64,000 nt of DNA from Isoptericola peretonis (GCA_023241745.1 JALQCY010000007.1:4612-68611), one strand, 5' to 3'. Positions 1 through 9,753 are shown, numbered from the stretch's first letter. Program-made: numbers and translations. The notes: generated by a model from the letters alone, not told the origin.

Positions 1-34
<34 letters not shown>

Positions 35-51
35 TCTGTCTCGGCAGCGTG

Positions 52-3000
52 TCAGGCGCGGTCGAAGGCCTGCGCGAGCAGGACCTCCTGCTGCTCCTTG
101 TGGCGCTTCGCGGTGCCGGCGGCCGTCGAGGCCGACGCCGGCCGGGACGCGACGCTCACGCGCGGCAGGTCCTCGGGCATGGCCAGGTGCAGGAACGACC
201 AGGCACCCTGGTTCTGCGGCTCGTCCTGAACCCACACGACCTCGGCGCCCGGGTACTGCGCGAGCTGCGCGCGGATCTGCTCCTCCGGGAACGGGTAGAG
301 CTGCTCCAGCCGCACGATGGCGGTCCGCGTGTCCTTGCGCCGGGTCCGCTCGGCCAGCAGGTCGTAGTACAGGCGGCCGGTGCACAGCAGCACCCGGTCG
401 ACCTGCGACGGGTCGACCGCCGCGTCGCGCAGCACCGGCTCGAACGTGCCGGTGGTGAAGTCCTCGACGCTGGAGGCGGCCGCCTTGAGGCGCAGCAGCT
501 GCTTCGGCGTGAAGACGACCAGCGGGCGGCGCGGGCGGGCGTACGCCTGCTGACGCAGCAGATGGAAGTACGACGCCGGGGTGGACGGCTGCGCGATGGT
601 CATGTTGTTCTCGGCCGCGAGCTGCAGGAAGCGCTCGATGCGGGCGGACGAGTGGTCCGGCCCCTGGCCCTCGTAGCCGTGCGGCAGCAGCATGACCAGC
701 GACGAGCTCTGGCCCCACTTCTGCTCGGCCGACGAGATGAACTCGTCGATGACGGTCTGGGCGCCGTTGACGAAGTCGCCGAACTGCGCCTCCCAGAGGA
801 CGAGCGCGTCGGGGCGCTCCACGGAGTAGCCGTACTCGAAGCCGAGGGCCGCGTACTCGCTGAGGGAGGAGTCGTACACCCAGAACTTGGCCTGGTCGCC
901 CGACAGGTAGAGCAGCGGGGTCCACTCGGCGCCGGTGTTGCGGTCGTGCAGCACGGCGTGGCGCTGCACGAACGTGCCGCGGCGCGAGTCCTGCCCGGCG
1001 AGGCGCACCGGGGTGCCCTCCATGAGCAGCGACCCGAACGCGACGAGCTCTCCGAAGCCCCAGTCGATGCCGCCCTCCTTGGCCATGAGCTGGCGCTTCT
1101 CGAGCATCTGCGCGAGCTTGGGGTGCACGGTGAAGCCCTCGGGCGCCGCCACCTGGACGGCGCCGACGCGCTCGAGCACGGAGTGGGGCACGGCCGTCTG
1201 CCAGCCCACCATGTCGCCGGCGCCCGCGCGCTGGGACTCCGGGCGCTCCAGGCCGAGGATCTCGTCCTCGCCGTCGGGCGTCGCGGCGGTGCCCGCGGAC
1301 TTCGTCTCGGTGAAGACCCGCTCGAGCTGCGACTGGTAGTCCTGCAGCGCCTGCTCGGCCTCTTCGACCGTGATGTCGCCGCGCGCCACGAGGTTCTTCG
1401 TGTACAGCTTGCGCACCGACTGCTTGGCCTCGATGAGGTTGGTCATCAGCGGCTGCGTCATCGAGGGGTCGTCCCCCTCGTTGTGGCCGCGGCGGCGGTA
1501 GCAGACCATGTCGACGATGACGTCGCGGTCGAACTGCTCGCGGTAGGCGAACGCCAGCTCGGCCACGCGCACGCAGGCCTCGGGGTCGTCGCCGTTCACG
1601 TGGAAGACGGGGATCTGGTAGCCCTTGGCGACGTCGGTCGCGTAGGTGGTGGAGCGCGACGACGACGGGCCGGTGGTGAAGCCGACCTGGTTGTTGATGA
1701 TCACGTGGATCGTGCCGCCGGTGCGGTACCCGCGCAGCTGGGCGAGGTTGAGCACCTCGGGGACGACGCCCTGGCCGGCGAAGGCCGCGTCGCCGTGGAT
1801 CAGGATGGGCAGCACGGAGAAGCCGTCGCCGCCCAGGTCGATCCGGTCCTGCTTGGCGCGCACGATGCCCTCGAGCACCGGGTCGACCGCCTCCAGGTGG
1901 GACGGGTTCGCGGCGAGGTAGACCTTGGTCGTGGCGCCGGACTCCGCCGTGAAGACGCCCTCGGTGCCGAGGTGGTACTTGACGTCGCCGGAGCCCTGGA
2001 CGCTCTTGGGGTCGAGCTGGCCCTCGAACTCCTTGAAGATCTGGCCGTAGCTCTTGCCCGCGATGTTGGCGAGCACGTTGAGCCGGCCGCGGTGCGCCAT
2101 GCCGATGCCGACCTCGTCGAGGCCGCTCTCGGCCGCCTTGGACAGGATGGCGTCCAGCAGCGGGATGACCGACTCGCCGCCCTCGAGCGAGAACCGCTTC
2201 TGGCCGACGAACTTCGTCTGCAGGAAGGTCTCGAACGCCTCGGCGGAGTTCAGCCGGCGCAGCACGCGCAGCTGGTCCTCGCGCGGCGTGCGGGCGTAGC
2301 CGGCCTCCAGACGGTCCTGCAACCACTTGCGCTGGGCCGGGTCGGCGATGTGCATGTACTCGACGCCGATGGTGCGGCAGTACGAGTCGCGCAGCAGACC
2401 GAGGATGTCGCGGAGCGTGTCCTTGGTCTTGCCGCCGAAGCCGCCGGTCGGGAAGCGGCGGTCCAGGTCCCACAGCGTCAGGCCGTGGTTCTGGATGTCC
2501 AGGTCGGGGTGCTTGCGCTGGCGGTACGCGAGCGGGTCGGTCTCCGCCATGAGGTGCCCGCGCGAGCGGTAGGAGTGGACGAGCTCCGCGATGCGGGCCG
2601 GCTTGGCGGCCTCGACGTCGGCGTCCACGGTGTTGTCACGCACCCAGCGCACGGGCTCGTACGGCACGCGCAGGGCCGCGAAGACGCGGTCGTAGAACCC
2701 GTCCAGGCCGAGCAGCTTGTTCGCGAGGATCTTGAGGAACTCGCCGGACTGCGCGCCCTGGATGATGCGGTGGTCGTAGGTCGACGTGATCGTCATGACC
2801 TTGGAGATGCCCATCCGCGCGAGCTGCTCCTCGGACGCGCCGGCGAACTCCGCCGGGTAGTCCATGGCGCCGACGCCGATGATGGTGCCCTGGCCGGCCA
2901 TGAGGCGGGGGACCGAGTGCACGGTCCCGATGCCGCCGGGGTTGGTCAGCGAGATCGTGGTGCCGGCGAAGTCGTCCATGCCGAGCTTGCCGCCGCGGGC

Positions 3001-3900
3001 CTTGCGGACCAGGTCCTCGTACGCCGACCAGAAGCCGGCGAAGTCCAGCTCCTCGGCCTTCTTGACGCTCGGCACCAGCAGCTGGCGCGAGCCGTCCGGC
3101 TTGGCGAGGTCGATCGCGAGGCCGAAGCCCACGTGCGCGGGCTGCACCACGTGGGGCTTGCCGTCGATGCTCTCGTAGTGCGCGTTCATCACCGGCATGT
3201 CGGACAGCGCCTCGACGAGCGCGAAGCCGATGAGGTGCGTGAACGAGATCTTGCCGCCGCGGCCACGGGCCAGGTGGTTGTTGATGACGATGCGGTTGTC
3301 CACCATGAGCTTGGCGGGCACGGCACGCACCGACGTCGCGGTCGGGACCTCGATCGAGGCCTCCATGTTGGTGACGACGCGCGCGGCGGGGCCGCGCAGC
3401 TTCTGCACGTCGTCGGTGGCCTCGTCGTCCGCCGTCTTGGGGGAGGCCTTCGCGACCTCCGCGTAGGGCGCGGTCGCGGGGAGCGCCTCGGCCACCGGGC
3501 GGGCGGCGCTCACCTGCGGGTCGGCCGGCACCGGCGCGGCCTTGGCCGCCTTGGTGGCGGCCTTCGCGGACTCCGCCGCGGCGGTGCCCGACGGGTTCGA
3601 CGGCGCGGCCGCGGGCTTCGGCGCGGCCGGCTTCACCTCGGCAGCGGGCTGCGGGGGGCTCGCGGGCTGCGACGCGGCCCGGGGTGCGGGCTCGGCGTCG
3701 GCCGCCGCACCGTTGCGCGACTCGTCAGGCTCGTAGTCGGCGAAGAAGTCCCACCATGCGGGGTCCACCGAGCTCTTGTCCTTGAGGTACTGCTCGTAGA
3801 GCTCGTCGACGAGCCATTCGTTGGCTCCGAACGCGCTCGCCACGCTGATCGACTCTGACCCGTCCTTCGGGGACACCACGCGCGGATCGCCCACTTTCAC
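52..3900 (-). CDS. kgd: multifunctional 2-oxoglutarate dehydrogenase E1/E2 (alpha-ketoglutarate decarboxylase)
   Basis: A 1282-residue fused enzyme of the actinobacterial Kgd/SucA type. It has a short N-terminal region (FGANEWLVDELY near residue 25), an Ala/Pro-rich linker (about 50-165), a dihydrolipoamide succinyltransferase (E2o) catalytic domain with the DHR active-site motif (His377), and a thiamine-diphosphate E1o part (AHRGRLN and later motifs) to the C terminus. It converts 2-oxoglutarate toward succinyl-CoA in the TCA cycle; family members also act as decarboxylase or carboligase and are regulated by an FHA protein (GarA/OdhI), which is not in this window. The start shown is GTG at 3900 with no clear ribosome site. 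An internal GTG at 3843, just before ASAFGANEW, is an alternative. It lies downstream of the two-component genes, 281 bases away. Confidence 0.95.
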   Translation of the reverse strand: MKVGDPRVVSPKDGSESISVASAFGANEWLVDELYEQYLKDKSSVDPAWWDFFADYEPDESRNGAAADAEPAPRAASQPASPPQPAAEVKPAAPKPAAAPSNPSGTAAAESAKAATKAAKAAPVPADPQVSAARPVAEALPATAPYAEVAKASPKTADDEATDDVQKLRGPAARVVTNMEASIEVPTATSVRAVPAKLMVDNRIVINNHLARGRGGKISFTHLIGFALVEALSDMPVMNAHYESIDGKPHVVQPAHVGFGLAIDLAKPDGSRQLLVPSVKKAEELDFAGFWSAYEDLVRKARGGKLGMDDFAGTTISLTNPGGIGTVHSVPRLMAGQGTIIGVGAMDYPAEFAGASEEQLARMGISKVMTITSTYDHRIIQGAQSGEFLKILANKLLGLDGFYDRVFAALRVPYEPVRWVRDNTVDADVEAAKPARIAELVHSYRSRGHLMAETDPLAYRQRKHPDLDIQNHGLTLWDLDRRFPTGGFGGKTKDTLRDILGLLRDSYCRTIGVEYMHIADPAQRKWLQDRLEAGYARTPREDQLRVLRRLNSAEAFETFLQTKFVGQKRFSLEGGESVIPLLDAILSKAAESGLDEVGIGMAHRGRLNVLANIAGKSYGQIFKEFEGQLDPKSVQGSGDVKYHLGTEGVFTAESGATTKVYLAANPSHLEAVDPVLEGIVRAKQDRIDLGGDGFSVLPILIHGDAAFAGQGVVPEVLNLAQLRGYRTGGTIHVIINNQVGFTTGPSSSRSTTYATDVAKGYQIPVFHVNGDDPEACVRVAELAFAYREQFDRDVIVDMVCYRRRGHNEGDDPSMTQPLMTNLIEAKQSVRKLYTKNLVARGDITVEEAEQALQDYQSQLERVFTETKSAGTAATPDGEDEILGLERPESQRAGAGDMVGWQTAVPHSVLERVGAVQVAAPEGFTVHPKLAQMLEKRQLMAKEGGIDWGFGELVAFGSLLMEGTPVRLAGQDSRRGTFVQRHAVLHDRNTGAEWTPLLYLSGDQAKFWVYDSSLSEYAALGFEYGYSVERPDALVLWEAQFGDFVNGAQTVIDEFISSAEQKWGQSSSLVMLLPHGYEGQGPDHSSARIERFLQLAAENNMTIAQPSTPASYFHLLRQQAYARPRRPLVVFTPKQLLRLKAAASSVEDFTTGTFEPVLRDAAVDPSQVDRVLLCTGRLYYDLLAERTRRKDTRTAIVRLEQLYPFPEEQIRAQLAQYPGAEVVWVQDEPQNQGAWSFLHLAMPEDLPRVSVASRPASASTAAGTAKRHKEQQEVLLAQAFDRA

Positions 3901-4003
3901 ACAGTTGCAACTCGTTCGACCGGAAAATACGCACGGCAGCGCCGATGCGCAGGTCCAGCCTATGCCCTCGTCGGCTCCTAGCAGGGGAGGACGAGCGGCG
4001 TCA

Positions 4004-4023
4004 GACGGCCGGTCCGGGCCGTC
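4004..4023 (-). terminator. weak hairpin between histidine kinase and kgd
   Basis: A 7-bp stem (GACGGCC / GGCCGTC) with a 6-base loop lies in the 281-base gap downstream of the histidine kinase. There is no U-tract. It could end the two-component transcript before kgd. The rest of the gap holds a possible kgd -10 (TAGGCT on the minus strand, 3957-3962) and nothing else recognisable. Confidence 0.35.
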
Positions 4024-4181
4024 CGCCGTGGCATCGTGACCGTCGGGTCATGAGGTGGGCAACGGCTCCTCAGGACCGCCCGATGACTCCGTCTCCGGCG
4101 TCATGTCCCGACAAGGCGTGGCCCGGGGCAACGGACGCGTGTGAGCAAGATCACCCCGCTCCGGCGGGCGCCGGGACGTCG

Positions 4182-5318
4182 TCAGTCGTCGGCCTCGGTC
4201 GTGACGCCGGGGGCGGGCCGGGCCAACGCGGGAAGGGTCACGCGCATGGTCGCGCCACGGTCGGTGTCCGCCACCTCGACGTGGCCGCCGTGCAGGTCCA
4301 CCGCCCAGCGCACGATGGCGAGGCCGATGCCCGTGCCGCCGCTCGCCATCCCGGAGGGGGGCGCGGCGTGCGGGCGGCTCGAGGCCGAGCCGCTCGCGAA
4401 CCGCTCGAAGATGCGGCCGCGGTCCTCCGGCGCGATGCCGGGACCCTCGTCGCTCACCTCGAGCACCACCTGGTCGTCCACCGGGTACCCGTCGAGCCGC
4501 ACGGTGCCGCCGTGGGGGGAGTGCCGGATCGCGTTCTGCAGGAGGTTGGTGACCACCTGGCGCAACCGCTCGACGTCCGCCTCGAGCACGAGGTCCGGCG
4601 GGGTGACGTCGACGACGTAGCTGAGGCCCTTCGCGGCGTCGACCATCGACATGGCCTGTGCCGACTCCTCCAGGAAGTCGCCCACGGAGAACTCGCTGAG
4701 CACCAGCGCGGACGCGCCGGCCTCCACGCGCGACAGGTCCAGCAGGTACGTCACGAGACGGGTCAGGCGCTCCGTCTGCTCCAGCGACAGCTCCAGCGCC
4801 GACGGCGTCGGCTCGGTGACGCCGTCCACCATGTTCTCGAGCTGGGCCTGCAGGGCCGCCACCGGCGTGCGCAGCTCGTGGGACACGTTCGCGATGAGCT
4901 CGCGCCGCACGCGGTCCGAGGCGTCGAGGTCCGCCGCCATGACGTTGAACGCCTCGGCGAGCTGCCCCACCTCGTCCCGGCTCGTGGCGCGCACCCGGAT
5001 CGAGTAGTCGCCGGCGGCCATGGCCTGCACGGCCGCCGTCATGTCGCGCAGCGGCGACGTCATCCCGCGAGCGAGGAGCTGCACGATGACCAGCGACAGG
5101 AAGATCGCCAGGGGGAGCGTGCGCGTGGGTCCCAGCTCGTTCTGCAGGCCGATCCAGGTGATGAGCACGGCGAACGTCACCGTCGCCACGACCAGCACGC
5201 CCAGCTTCGTCTTGAGCGAGCGCAGCGGGTCGAGCGGGCGGACGTCGGGCAGCCGATGGTGCTCCTTGCGTCGTGGCGCGGCCGGCCCGGCGTCGTCGCC
5301 GCCGGGGGCGGGGTCCAT
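4182..5318 (-). CDS. two-component sensor histidine kinase
   Basis: A 378-residue membrane kinase. A short cytoplasmic N terminus is followed by two membrane segments (about residues 39-57 and 68-83) separated by only a few residues, so there is almost no external sensor domain. Then come HAMP (about 84-136), HisKA with NVSHELRTP (phosphoacceptor His147), and an HATPase domain with N-box NLLQNAIRHSP and a DEGPGI G-box. The ATG at 5318 overlaps the stop of the response regulator (ATGA), so the two are translationally coupled. The tiny extracytoplasmic loop suggests that it senses a membrane or cytoplasmic state. The signal and target genes cannot be read from the sequence. Confidence 0.93.
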   Translation of the reverse strand: MDPAPGGDDAGPAAPRRKEHHRLPDVRPLDPLRSLKTKLGVLVVATVTFAVLITWIGLQNELGPTRTLPLAIFLSLVIVQLLARGMTSPLRDMTAAVQAMAAGDYSIRVRATSRDEVGQLAEAFNVMAADLDASDRVRRELIANVSHELRTPVAALQAQLENMVDGVTEPTPSALELSLEQTERLTRLVTYLLDLSRVEAGASALVLSEFSVGDFLEESAQAMSMVDAAKGLSYVVDVTPPDLVLEADVERLRQVVTNLLQNAIRHSPHGGTVRLDGYPVDDQVVLEVSDEGPGIAPEDRGRIFERFASGSASSRPHAAPPSGMASGGTGIGLAIVRWAVDLHGGHVEVADTDRGATMRVTLPALARPAPGVTTEADD

Positions 5319-6064
5319 CAGGCCTCCGGCGGCTCGAAGGCGTAGCCGACGCCGTGCACGGTGCGGATCAGGTCCGGCCCGAGCTTGCGGCGCAGCGCCT
5401 TGATGTGCGAGTCCACGGTGCGGGTGCCGCTCGCGTCGGCCCAGTCCCACACCTCGGCGAGCAGCCGCTCGCGCGTCTGGACCGTCTTGGGCGAGCTGGC
5501 GAGCATGACGAGCAGCTCGAACTCCGTGGGCGTCAGGTGCACCTCGTCGCCGCTGCGGTGCACGCGCCGCTGGGCGCGGTCGATCGTCACGTCGCCCATG
5601 ACCATCGGCGGGTCGGCCGGCGTCGTGACGGCCGCCTGCTGCGCGCGCTCGACGCGGCGCAGCAGCGCCTTGACGCGGGCCACGAGCTCGCGCATCGAGA
5701 ACGGCTTCGTCATGTAGTCGTCGGCGCCCACGCCGAGGCCGACGAGCATGTCGGTCTCGTCGTCGCGCGCGGTGAGCATGAGGATCGGGATCGGGTGCTC
5801 TGCCTGGATCCGGCGGGTCACCTCGAGGCCGTCGATGCCGGGCAGCATGACGTCGAGCACGATCGCGTCCGGCTGCAGCCGGGTCGCGGCGTCCACGCCG
5901 GCCAGGCCGTCGCGGGCCACCTCCACCCGCCAGCCCTCCGCCGACAGGCGCTGGGCGATGGCGGCGGCGATCGCGGGCTCGTCCTCGACGACGAGCACGG
6001 TGGCGTTCTGCTGGCCCGACGTGCCCGCGGTGCCGGGCGTGCTCGGAGGGGTCGCGGTGGTCAT
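5318..6064 (-). CDS. OmpR/PhoB-family response regulator
   Basis: A 248-residue regulator with an N-terminal receiver domain (VLVVEDEP acidic pocket, phosphoacceptor Asp71 in VLDVMLPG, KPF switch Lys) and a C-terminal winged-helix DNA-binding domain (LTPTEFELLVML ... RTVDSHIKALRRKLG ... VRGVGY-like end). It is the partner of the kinase whose start overlaps its stop. The start at 6064 is preceded by CAAGAT (6071-6076, minus strand) with exactly 6 bases between, the geometry of a leaderless mRNA, so no Shine-Dalgarno is expected. It is transcribed away from the CNNM genes. Confidence 0.93.
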   Translation of the reverse strand: MTTATPPSTPGTAGTSGQQNATVLVVEDEPAIAAAIAQRLSAEGWRVEVARDGLAGVDAATRLQPDAIVLDVMLPGIDGLEVTRRIQAEHPIPILMLTARDDETDMLVGLGVGADDYMTKPFSMRELVARVKALLRRVERAQQAAVTTPADPPMVMGDVTIDRAQRRVHRSGDEVHLTPTEFELLVMLASSPKTVQTRERLLAEVWDWADASGTRTVDSHIKALRRKLGPDLIRTVHGVGYAFEPPEA

Positions 6065-6162
6065 GGAGCCATCTTGCACCGCCTCCCTGTGGGTGCGCTG
6101 AGCACACGCTGTCCGGACCGACCTCCGCGCGGGCGTCGGCTGGCCCGTCGTCGCCCGCCCGA

Positions 6163-6168
6163 TAACAT
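6163..6168 (+). promoter_or_regulatory. possible -10 of the CNNM operon
   Basis: TAACAT sits 114 bases before the chosen GTG start of the first CNNM gene, predicting a leader of about 105 bases. No convincing -35 is visible, so this rests on the hexamer alone. Confidence 0.35.
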
Positions 6169-6281
6169 CGGTGCACGATGGACGAGAGCCGATATCGCGC
6201 GCGGCCAACCGCGCCGTCCCGCCTGGCCACCCCGCCGCCGCGCCCCGCCGGGCCGAGCGCCCGCACCTCCTGGAGCCGCTC

Positions 6282-7643
6282 GTGCTAGGCGACGTGCTCA
6301 TGATCGTGCTGGGCGTCGTGCTCACCGCCGGCACGGCGGTGTTCGTCGCCAGCGAGTTCTCGCTCGTCACCCTGGACCCGGCCGTCCTGGCGGCCGACGA
6401 CGAGGAGGGCGACAGTCCTCCGCCCGGCCGGGACACCCCGGCAGGCCGCCCGTCGGACCGACGGGACCGCGCCGTCCGCGCCGGGCTCAAGCACCTCTCC
6501 ACGGAGCTCAGCTCCGCCCAGGTGGGCATCACCATCACGACGATCCTGCTGGGCTACACCGCCCAGCCCGCCCTGCTGTCGCTGTTCTCCGAGGCGTTCG
6601 CCGCCACCGCGATGGGACGGGGCCTGGCGGGCGTGCTCGCCGGAGTCCTCGCGCTCGTCGTGGTCAACGCGTTCTCCATGCTGTTCGGCGAGCTGATCCC
6701 CAAGAACTTCGCGCTCTCCGCCCCCCACGCCACCGCGCGGCTCGTGGTCCCCATGCAGCGCGTGTTCACCATGCTGTGCCGCCCGCTGATCGCGGTGCTG
6801 AACGGCTCGGCCAACGCGCTCCTGCGCCGCGTCGGCGTCGAGCCGCGCGAGGAGCTGTCGGGCGCACGCTCGTCGTCCGAGCTGCTGTCGCTCGTGCGCC
6901 GCTCGGCGCAGGAGGGCACGCTCGACCAGTCGGTCGCGACGCTCCTCACCAACTCGCTCGAGCTCGACGAGCTCTCGGCGCGCGACGTCATGACGGATCG
7001 GATGCGCATGGCCGTCGTCGAGCGCGACACCACGGCCGCGGAGGTCGTGGCCCTCGCCCGGCGCACGGGCCACTCCCGGTTCCCGGTGATCGGCGAGGAC
7101 CGCGACGACGTCGTCGGCCTGGTGCACCTGCGCCGGGCGGTCGGGGTGCCGCACGACCGGCGCGACGAGGTCCCGGCCGCCGCCCTCATGGTCGACGCCC
7201 CCCGCGTGCCGGAGACCGTGCGCCTCGGCCCGCTGCTCGTCGAGCTGCGCGGCCTCGGGCTGCAGATGGCGGTGGTCGTGGACGAGTACGGCGGCACCTC
7301 CGGCATCGTCACCCTGGAGGACGTCGTGGAGGAGCTCGTGGGCGACGTGGCGGACGAGCACGACCCGCGGCGCGCCGGCGTGGTGCGCGGCGCCGACGGC
7401 TCGTGGGTGGTGCCAGGCGTGCTCAGACCCGACGAGCTCGAGGAGCGCACCGGCCTGGTGGTCCCCGAGGGCCCGGCGTACGAGACGCTCGGCGGGCTCG
7501 TCATGGCCGAGCTCGGGCGCGTGCCCGAGGTGGGCGACGAGGTCGCGACCCACGACGTGCGCCTGCGCGTCGAGGCGATGGACGCCCGCCGCGTCGAGCG
7601 GCTGCGCGTCACGGCCGCCGACGTCGAGGAGGAGGCACGATGA
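6282..7643 (+). CDS. CNNM/HlyC-CorC family membrane protein (DUF21 + CBS pair + CorC_HlyC)
   Basis: A 453-residue protein with an N-terminal DUF21 (CNNM) transmembrane domain (about residues 1-190, including GELIPKNFALSAP), a CBS pair (about 215-340, including HSRFPVIG and DEYGGTSGIVTLEDVVEELVG) and a C-terminal CorC_HlyC transporter-associated domain. Families of this type are implicated in magnesium homeostasis (MpfA, YhdP, CNNM); older databases call them hemolysins. The start was set at GTG 6282 because GGAG lies 6 bases upstream and the membrane segment begins at once; an in-frame GTG at 6171 would add an Arg/Pro-rich, non-membrane tail. Its stop overlaps the start of the next gene. Confidence 0.88.
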   Translation: MLGDVLMIVLGVVLTAGTAVFVASEFSLVTLDPAVLAADDEEGDSPPPGRDTPAGRPSDRRDRAVRAGLKHLSTELSSAQVGITITTILLGYTAQPALLSLFSEAFAATAMGRGLAGVLAGVLALVVVNAFSMLFGELIPKNFALSAPHATARLVVPMQRVFTMLCRPLIAVLNGSANALLRRVGVEPREELSGARSSSELLSLVRRSAQEGTLDQSVATLLTNSLELDELSARDVMTDRMRMAVVERDTTAAEVVALARRTGHSRFPVIGEDRDDVVGLVHLRRAVGVPHDRRDEVPAAALMVDAPRVPETVRLGPLLVELRGLGLQMAVVVDEYGGTSGIVTLEDVVEELVGDVADEHDPRRAGVVRGADGSWVVPGVLRPDELEERTGLVVPEGPAYETLGGLVMAELGRVPEVGDEVATHDVRLRVEAMDARRVERLRVTAADVEEEAR

Positions 7644-8677
7644 GCACCGGGACCGCCCTCCTGATCGGCGTGCTGCTGCTCGCCGGCAACGCGTTCTTCG
7701 TCGGCGCCGAGTTCGCCGTCATCTCCGCCCGCCGCAGCGCCATCGAGCCCCGCGCCGAGGCGGGCGACCGCCGTGCGCGCACCGCCCTGTGGGCCATGGA
7801 GCACGTCTCGCTCATGCTGGCGTGCGCGCAGCTCGGCGTCACCGTCTGCTCGACCGGACTGGGCATCGTCGCCGAACCCGCGCTGGCGCACCTGCTCGAG
7901 GTGCCGTTCCACGCGCTCGGCGTGCCCGACGCGCTGCTGCACCCGGTCGCGCTGGTCATCGCGCTGGCGATCGTCGTCTACCTGCACGTCGTCCTGGGCG
8001 AGATGGTGCCCAAGAACCTCGCCGTCGCCGGGCCCGAGACGGCGGCCCTCTGGTTCGCGCCGCCGCTCGTGCTGCTGGGCCGCGCCGTGCGTCCCGTCAT
8101 CGCCGCGCTCAACTGGGTGGCCAACCACGCGGTGCGGCTCGCCGGTGTCGAGCCGAAGGACGAGGTGGCGTCGGCCTTCACGGCGCAGGAGGTGCAGTCG
8201 ATCGTCGTGCACTCGCAGGCCGAGGGCGTCCTGCGCGACGAGCAGGGGCTCCTCACCGGAGCCATCGAGTTCTCCTCCCGCACCGCCGGCGACGTCATGG
8301 TGGCCGTGGACGGGCTCGTCGTCGTGGGGCCCGAGACCACGCCCGACGACGTCGAGCACCTGGTGGCGCGCACCGGCTACAGCAGGTTCCCCGTGCGCGG
8401 CGACGACGGGGCCCTGCGCGGCTACCTCCACCTCAAGGACGTGCTGTACGCGTCGAACGGCGACCGGTTCCAGCCCGTCCCCGCGTGGCGCGTGCGCGCG
8501 CTGGCGTCCGTGCGGCCGGGGGACGAGGTGGAGGACGCCCTGCGCGCGATGCAGCGCTCCGGGGCGCACCTGGCCCGCGTGGAGGGCCCGGACGGCGTGC
8601 TCGGCGTCGTGTTCCTCGAGGACATCCTCGAGGAGCTCGTCGGCGAGGTCCGGGACGCGATGCAGCGCAGGCCGTGA
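7640..8677 (+). CDS. CNNM/HlyC-CorC family membrane protein, short form
   Basis: A 345-residue paralogue of the preceding gene. It has a DUF21 membrane domain (GEMVPKNLAVAGPE is the equivalent of GELIPKNFALSAP upstream) followed by a CBS pair ending in FLEDILEELVGEV. It stops right after the CBS pair and lacks the CorC_HlyC domain. The ATG overlaps the upstream stop (ATGA), with GGAGG 5 bases before it, so the pair is co-translated. Tandem long and short CNNM genes are common in actinobacteria and may form a hetero-oligomer; that is an inference. Confidence 0.9.
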   Translation: MSTGTALLIGVLLLAGNAFFVGAEFAVISARRSAIEPRAEAGDRRARTALWAMEHVSLMLACAQLGVTVCSTGLGIVAEPALAHLLEVPFHALGVPDALLHPVALVIALAIVVYLHVVLGEMVPKNLAVAGPETAALWFAPPLVLLGRAVRPVIAALNWVANHAVRLAGVEPKDEVASAFTAQEVQSIVVHSQAEGVLRDEQGLLTGAIEFSSRTAGDVMVAVDGLVVVGPETTPDDVEHLVARTGYSRFPVRGDDGALRGYLHLKDVLYASNGDRFQPVPAWRVRALASVRPGDEVEDALRAMQRSGAHLARVEGPDGVLGVVFLEDILEELVGEVRDAMQRRP

Positions 8678-8742
8678 CCAGGTTGGACACGTTCCCACCC
8701 TGCCCCGGGGCGGGCGACCGCACTCCGGCCCCGGACCGGGAC

Positions 8743-8771
8743 TTGGCGGGGGAGCGCGGCGCCGTTATGGT
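8743..8771 (+). promoter_or_regulatory. sigma-70-type promoter of the M15 peptidase gene
   Basis: TTGGCG (8743-8748) and TATGGT (8766-8771) are separated by 17 bases, an optimal spacing. Transcription would start near 8778, giving a leader of about 115 bases. The leader contains a small hairpin (GCGTG / CACGC near 8800-8813); I could not match it to a known riboswitch. Confidence 0.6.
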
Positions 8772-8892
8772 TCCGTGACGGATCGCCTCGAGCGGGCGCG
8801 TGCAGGCACGCGACGCCGGGCGGTCCGGATTCGGGTCTGGAGAGAGACCGGGACGGCCACGGCGGCCGGCCCGGCACGAGCGCGGAGGTGCC

Positions 8893-9753
8893 GTGGAGGC
8901 GACGTCGCAGGGTGACGCAGCCGTGCCGCGCTCACGCCGGGAGATCCGGGAGGCAGAGCTCGCCCGGGCCGGGAAGAAGGTCCGCAAGCGTGCACCGTCG
9001 CCCGCCGGCGGCAGCCGGTCCGGCGGACGGCACGCCGCCCCCGCCGGCCACACCTGGATCACCCGCGTGACCGTCCTCGGCTCGCTCGCCGCCGCGACCA
9101 TCGCGGCCCCGCTCGTCACCGACGCGCAGGCCAGCCACGGCGGCACCCCGTTCGGCCTCGACACCCCGCCCGCGGGCCCCTCCACCCTCGCCCTCCTCCG
9201 GCAGGGCGTCGACACCCCGCGCACCTCGCAGGCCATCGCCGCCGCGCCCCGCGACGTGCGCGTCGAGGCCGCCGCCGCCAGCCGGTCCACCGAGCGCAGC
9301 CCCCTGCCCGGCTGCGACCCCGACGCCCCGATCGACGGCGGCAACGGCACCCTGGCCGACCACTCCCTCTGCGACATCTGGCAGCCGGGCGACAAGCTGC
9401 GTGCCGACGCCGCCGTCGCGCTCAGCGGCCTCAACGACGCCTTCCGCGCCCGGTTCGGCCGCGACCTGTGCCTCGTCGACAGCTACCGGTCGATCTCGTC
9501 CCAGTACGCCGTCAAGGCCAGCCGCGGCTACCTCGCCGCCACGCCCGGCACGTCCATGCACGGCTGGGGGCTCGCCATCGACCTCTGCGGCGACGAGTAC
9601 CGCTCCAGCGAGGTCTACGGCTGGCTGTGGGAGAACGGGCCCGCGTACGGGTGGGAGAACCCGCCGTGGGCGCAGCGCGGCGGGATGGGGAACTACGAGC
9701 CCTGGCACTTCGAGTACCGGCCGGGGGTCGAAGAGGTCTCGCACTGGCACTGA
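8893..9753 (+). CDS. membrane-anchored M15-family D-Ala-D-Ala carboxypeptidase-like protein
   Basis: A 286-residue protein: a basic cytoplasmic N terminus, one membrane anchor (about residues 55-75, ending in an Ala-rich segment), a Pro/Ser-rich linker, and a C-terminal VanY/DacB-type peptidase domain. The zinc and catalytic motifs are visible: SMHGWGLAID (SxHxxGxAxD, with His and Asp zinc ligands) and EPWHFEY (catalytic Glu, third ligand His). DSYRS upstream is the usual substrate-binding loop. It probably trims peptidoglycan stem peptides outside the membrane. The start was set at GTG 8893 because GGAGG lies 4 bases upstream; an in-frame ATG at 8800 has no ribosome site. Confidence 0.88.
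   Translation: MEATSQGDAAVPRSRREIREAELARAGKKVRKRAPSPAGGSRSGGRHAAPAGHTWITRVTVLGSLAAATIAAPLVTDAQASHGGTPFGLDTPPAGPSTLALLRQGVDTPRTSQAIAAAPRDVRVEAAAASRSTERSPLPGCDPDAPIDGGNGTLADHSLCDIWQPGDKLRADAAVALSGLNDAFRARFGRDLCLVDSYRSISSQYAVKASRGYLAATPGTSMHGWGLAIDLCGDEYRSSEVYGWLWENGPAYGWENPPWAQRGGMGNYEPWHFEYRPGVEEVSHWH

Noticed and set aside
49..3858. Plus-strand open frame of about 1270 codons opposite kgd
   Set aside because: Same GC effect; kgd on the other strand is unambiguous along its whole length.
8778..8892. Leader of the M15 peptidase as a c-di-AMP (ydaO) riboswitch
   Set aside because: Peptidoglycan hydrolase genes in actinobacteria often have one, but I could not find its conserved segments here and the leader is short for it.
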